NCBI RefSeq assembly: GCF_011751075.1
Contig: NZ_JAALLN010000017.1
Span: 36,310 to 100,309, forward strand
Source: Flavobacterium poyangense
Lineage (GTDB): Bacteria > Bacteroidota > Bacteroidia > Flavobacteriales > Flavobacteriaceae
Length of the DNA stretch: 64,000 nt
Direction of reading: 5' to 3'
Below are positions 61,819-64,000 of this stretch, piece by piece (within the stretch, counting starts at the first letter, position 1; every line of letters begins with the position of its first letter). A model generated the notes under the pieces. That model worked only from the letters and a program-made list of their open reading frames with translations. It did no database searches and was not told the DNA's origin. The translations under genes and the position numbers were made by a program.

Positions 61819-62118
61819 TTATAAATTAGATTTAATTAATTTACTGAGTGCTTCAAAGGCACCTTCGTTGCGTTTGTAGTATGTCCATTGTCCAACACGT
61901 TTAGATTCGATAAACCCTGCACGTTGTAAAATCGACAAGTATTCTGAAACTGTTGATTGTGTAAGGCCTGCCTTGGCCTGTATTTGCCCAACACAAACGC
62001 CATGTTCAAACCCTGCAGCGATTTGATCCGGGAAGTTTATTTCAGGTTCTTTTAACCATTCCAGCATTTGTAATCTGGATTTATTTGACAGTGCTTTGAA
62101 TATTTCAATATGTTCCAT
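61819..62118 (-). CDS. ArsR-family repressor
   Basis: 99 residues, a winged-helix dimer: IEIFKALSNKSRLQMLEWLK, the recognition helix in AGLTQSTVSEYLSILQRAGF, then the wing VGQWTYYKRNE. One Cys (GVCVGQIQ) lies just before the recognition helix, where ArsR-type sensors often hold a reactive or metal-binding Cys. It is the first gene of the operon with the alkene reductase, so it likely senses electrophiles and represses both. Confidence 0.9.
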   Translation of the reverse strand: MEHIEIFKALSNKSRLQMLEWLKEPEINFPDQIAAGFEHGVCVGQIQAKAGLTQSTVSEYLSILQRAGFIESKRVGQWTYYKRNEGAFEALSKLIKSNL

Positions 62119-62120
62119 GC

Positions 62121-62158
62121 AGCAAAGATATCGACTTTTCCCGATATATCTATTTGCT
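62121..62158 (-). promoter_or_regulatory. Promoter/operator of the ArsR operon
   Basis: On the minus strand TATCTTTG (62130-62123) is a -7 box only 4 bases from the ATG at 62118. It lies inside an imperfect palindrome: AGCAAA at 62121 pairs with TTTGCT ending at 62158, and ATATCG (62128-62133) with CGATAT (62142-62147). An operator over the box would give autorepression. Confidence 0.55.
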
Positions 62159-62286
62159 GATTGATATTTAGGATAACTTTAAGATGGAGCAGGTGGGGAT
62201 CTCGCTTTAAATTTTCAGTGGGTTATAGAAATGTTTCAGGAAGTCATTATATTTGTTTTTGATTTAGACCATTAATTATTATTCTG

Positions 62287-62416
62287 GCAAGTCGCAGAAA
62301 TACTGGTTTTTTTGACTTGCTTTAATGTGAGTTTTATCAAACAGCTTTAGCAAGTTTAACTGTATAAGTGAGCACTGCATCATAAAGTTAGTTTAAATGA
62401 ACTTACATCACTTATA
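62287..62416. repeat. Two short inverted repeats in the tlpA upstream gap
   Basis: GCAAGTC/GACTTGC at 62287-62293 and 62314-62320, and TATAAGTGA/TCACTTATA at 62364-62372 and 62408-62416. The 62159-62536 gap holds no gene that I can support. Confidence 0.5.
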
Positions 62417-62536
62417 TGGTTAAAATTCGCACGCAAAGTTTACATTATTGTGAATTACAAAAGATGTAGAATCAAGAATCTATAAATTAATATAAAAGAA
62501 GATAGTCCCAAATTTATCTTATAAACTCCATTACCT

Positions 62537-63031
62537 ATGAAAAAAAGCTACTTAGTTATAATTTTCACATTTTTTACCTTATACAATAGCAACGCGCAGT
62601 CAGTTGGAACAGAAGTCGGGGATATTGCTCCTGAAATAGATCTTCCGGACACCAAAGGAAATACAATCGCACTTTCGTCCTTAAGAGGCGGATTAGTTTT
62701 AGTTGACTTTTGGGCAACCTGGTGTGGACCATGTCTTAAAGAACAGCCAGAATTACTAAAGCTTTACAACACTTATCCGGATCAATTGTCCATTTACGGT
62801 GTTTCTTTAGACAATAAAAAACCGAATTGGGTTGCAATGGTTGCAAAACTGAAACAACCCTGGCCTCAGGTTAGCGATATAAAATATTGGAGTTCACCCG
62901 TTGTTGGGGATTATATGATTCAGGCATTGCCGTTTAATGTTCTAGTAGATAAAAACGGAGTCATATTGGCGAAGAATATTCACGGAAATGCATTGAATGA
63001 GCTAGTTAAAAGCTTAGTTACAACAAAATAA
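62537..63031 (+). CDS. TlpA/ResA-like thioredoxin, periplasmic
   Basis: 164 residues with signal peptide (MKKSYLVIIFTFFTLYNSNA). The redox site WCGPC is at residues 62-66 in VDFWATWCGPCLKEQP, with the TlpA-type APEIDLPDTKGNTIALSSLR lead-in and a cis-Pro segment IQALPFNVLVDKNGVILAKN. It likely reduces or shuffles disulphides in the periplasm. It stands alone; no cytochrome maturation gene is nearby. Confidence 0.9.
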   Translation: MKKSYLVIIFTFFTLYNSNAQSVGTEVGDIAPEIDLPDTKGNTIALSSLRGGLVLVDFWATWCGPCLKEQPELLKLYNTYPDQLSIYGVSLDNKKPNWVAMVAKLKQPWPQVSDIKYWSSPVVGDYMIQALPFNVLVDKNGVILAKNIHGNALNELVKSLVTTK

Positions 63032-63035
63032 AGAT

Positions 63036-63112
63036 GTAAAATTTAAAATTCCAATTAAAGAAATTCCAAATTCCAAATTCCAAATCCCAAGTGTAAAGCT
63101 GGAATTTGGAAT
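63036..63112. repeat. Heptad inverted repeat (AATTCCA units)
   Basis: AATTCCA-type 7-bp units (about 63047-63087) face the complementary GGAATTTGGAATTT (about 63100-63113). A related arm lies at 63187-63203. Confidence 0.75.
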
Positions 63113-63214
63113 TTTTTTATTGGAATTTCTCCTTCTTTGTTTAGTACCCCGAAGTTGTTGTCTTGCCTTTTCCCAATCTAAAACTATTGGAATTTGGAAT
63201 TTCTTTATTGAAAT

Positions 63215-63610
63215 TTAACCTATATTTTCCTCAGAGTCATTGGGTGTTTTTTTAACACCACCAAAGCTCGTTTTGAGCATTTCTCTGATCTGAAACTGTG
63301 TTTTGCTTCTGGTCGTATTTTTCCATTCCTGAAAATCAAGAATATGAATCTGGCTGGCATACGGATTGGTAACGAAGGCAAGCCTTGAAATAGAATACTT
63401 ATATGGTTTTAATTCATTAGAAACATGGCGATCGGGAACAATAACAAGTATCGTTTCCCATTGCAGGAAATCTTTAGGGATATCTTCTCTTTCATTTAGA
63501 CCAAGCGACTCAAAAAAAGCAACTATTTTTTCATCATTCAGTATATTAATCTTCTGATCGATGCTTTTTAGGGTGCTATGAAACGTGTCTACATCTTTGA
63601 TAACACTCAT
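63215..63610 (-). CDS. Hypothetical protein
   Basis: 131 residues, hydrophilic, no signal peptide or membrane helix. It has an N-terminal helical part (FHSTLKSIDQKINILNDEKI), a central strand-rich part (WETILVIVPDRHVSNELKPY) and a Lys/Thr-rich end. I recognise no domain. The coding-like composition and lack of overlap with other genes support it. Confidence 0.6.
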   Translation of the reverse strand: MSVIKDVDTFHSTLKSIDQKINILNDEKIVAFFESLGLNEREDIPKDFLQWETILVIVPDRHVSNELKPYKYSISRLAFVTNPYASQIHILDFQEWKNTTRSKTQFQIREMLKTSFGGVKKTPNDSEENIG

Positions 63611-63892
63611 AATTTGTGTGATTTTTCTAGTTGTAAGTAAAATTAAGTTAAATGAATAAGAATAGTTAAATAAGAGCCAGTAGAATGATTCTAAATTTTT
63701 TCTCGCCTGATATTTAAGGTTTTAATTCGCATTATTCCAGTGGTTTATAAAGTTTTGATGACCTTTTGGGTAACAAGCACAGTAGTGTTTTTTGGACGCT
63801 GATAAAACGGATTTTTTAATTTTTTGGAATGCTGAAACTTACTTTGTCTATTTTGTCGGAAAGGTTTGCAAGATGGTGTCGCTCACAACAAT

Positions 63893-63922
63893 TAATAAAA
63901 TGATCGCAAGATCATTTTATTA
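63893..63922. repeat. 13-bp hairpin with a GCAA loop
   Basis: Perfect arms 63893-63905 and 63910-63922 around the tetraloop GCAA (GNRA type, very stable in RNA). It directly precedes the heptad array. The rest of 63611-63892 holds no gene that I can see. Confidence 0.75.
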
Positions 63923-64000
63923 GAAAATCTAAAATCTAAAATCTAAAATCTAAAATCTAAAATCTAAAATCTAAAATCTAAAATCTAAAATCTAAAATCT
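63923..64000. repeat. (AAAATCT)n heptad array, cut by the window end
   Basis: Nearly perfect 7-bp repeats, about eleven copies, running to the last base of the window; its true length is not visible. Confidence 0.92.

Overview
The window is a low-GC segment of a Bacteroidota chromosome, most likely Flavobacterium or a close relative. Evidence: several promoters fit the -33/-7 type of this phylum (TTG, 17-23 bp, TAnnTTTG); arginine synthesis uses an N-succinylornithine carbamoyltransferase; secreted proteins and lipoproteins are of flavobacterial type; a YtxJ bacillithiol-linked protein is present; DUF6377, choice-of-anchor I and MiaE genes fit the same group. No rRNA, tRNA, CRISPR array or intact transposase was seen.

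Layout. 0-3.6 kb: pcm, then a decaying accessory patch (gene scraps, a frameshifted rhuM, a Fic-fold regulator whose catalytic motif is lost). 3.6-10.2 kb: lipoprotein, smpB, VF530-type protein, outer-membrane barrel protein with a palindromic promoter, GNAT, aldose-epimerase-like protein, M1 peptidase. 10.2-22 kb: one long arginine/proline operon (GNAT, argG, argC, argD, proA, proB, GxxExxY cassette, argF', argB, argE, argH) with a leader of about 320 nt. 22-30.2 kb: two overlapping DUF2157-type membrane proteins, ytxJ, clpB, DUF808 protein, small lipoprotein, and a toxin-antitoxin pair whose toxin is broken. 30.2-37 kb: agmatine use (N-carbamoylputrescine amidase, agmatine deiminase, a second exported deiminase-like lipoprotein beside an AraC/GyrI-like regulator) plus a choice-of-anchor I lipoprotein. 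37-43 kb: fahA, glyA, miaE, guaC, GNAT, small membrane protein. 43-49 kb: membrane protein, pentapeptide-repeat protein, outer-membrane protein relic, then a two-component system, a USP-like protein and a bestrophin. 49.7-64 kb: MocR regulator/EamA transporter pair, acyl-CoA oxidase, DUF6377 regulator, GH3 glycosidase, acyltransferase, an ArsR/Old-Yellow-Enzyme operon, a TlpA-like thioredoxin and one unknown gene.

How the genes work together. The arginine block covers glutamate to arginine through succinylated or acetylated intermediates, with the shared-precursor proline genes proBA inside it. The agmatine genes give agmatine to N-carbamoylputrescine to putrescine. DUF6377-GH3-acyltransferase looks like a small glycan-use or surface-sugar locus.

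The most unusual layer lies between the genes: heptameric (7-bp period) microsatellites at about ten loci, several families of REP-like inverted repeats, a PD-(D/E)XK-type GxxExxY gene framed by a 49-bp inverted REP inside the arginine operon, and several promoters whose -7 box sits only 3-6 nt from the start codon.
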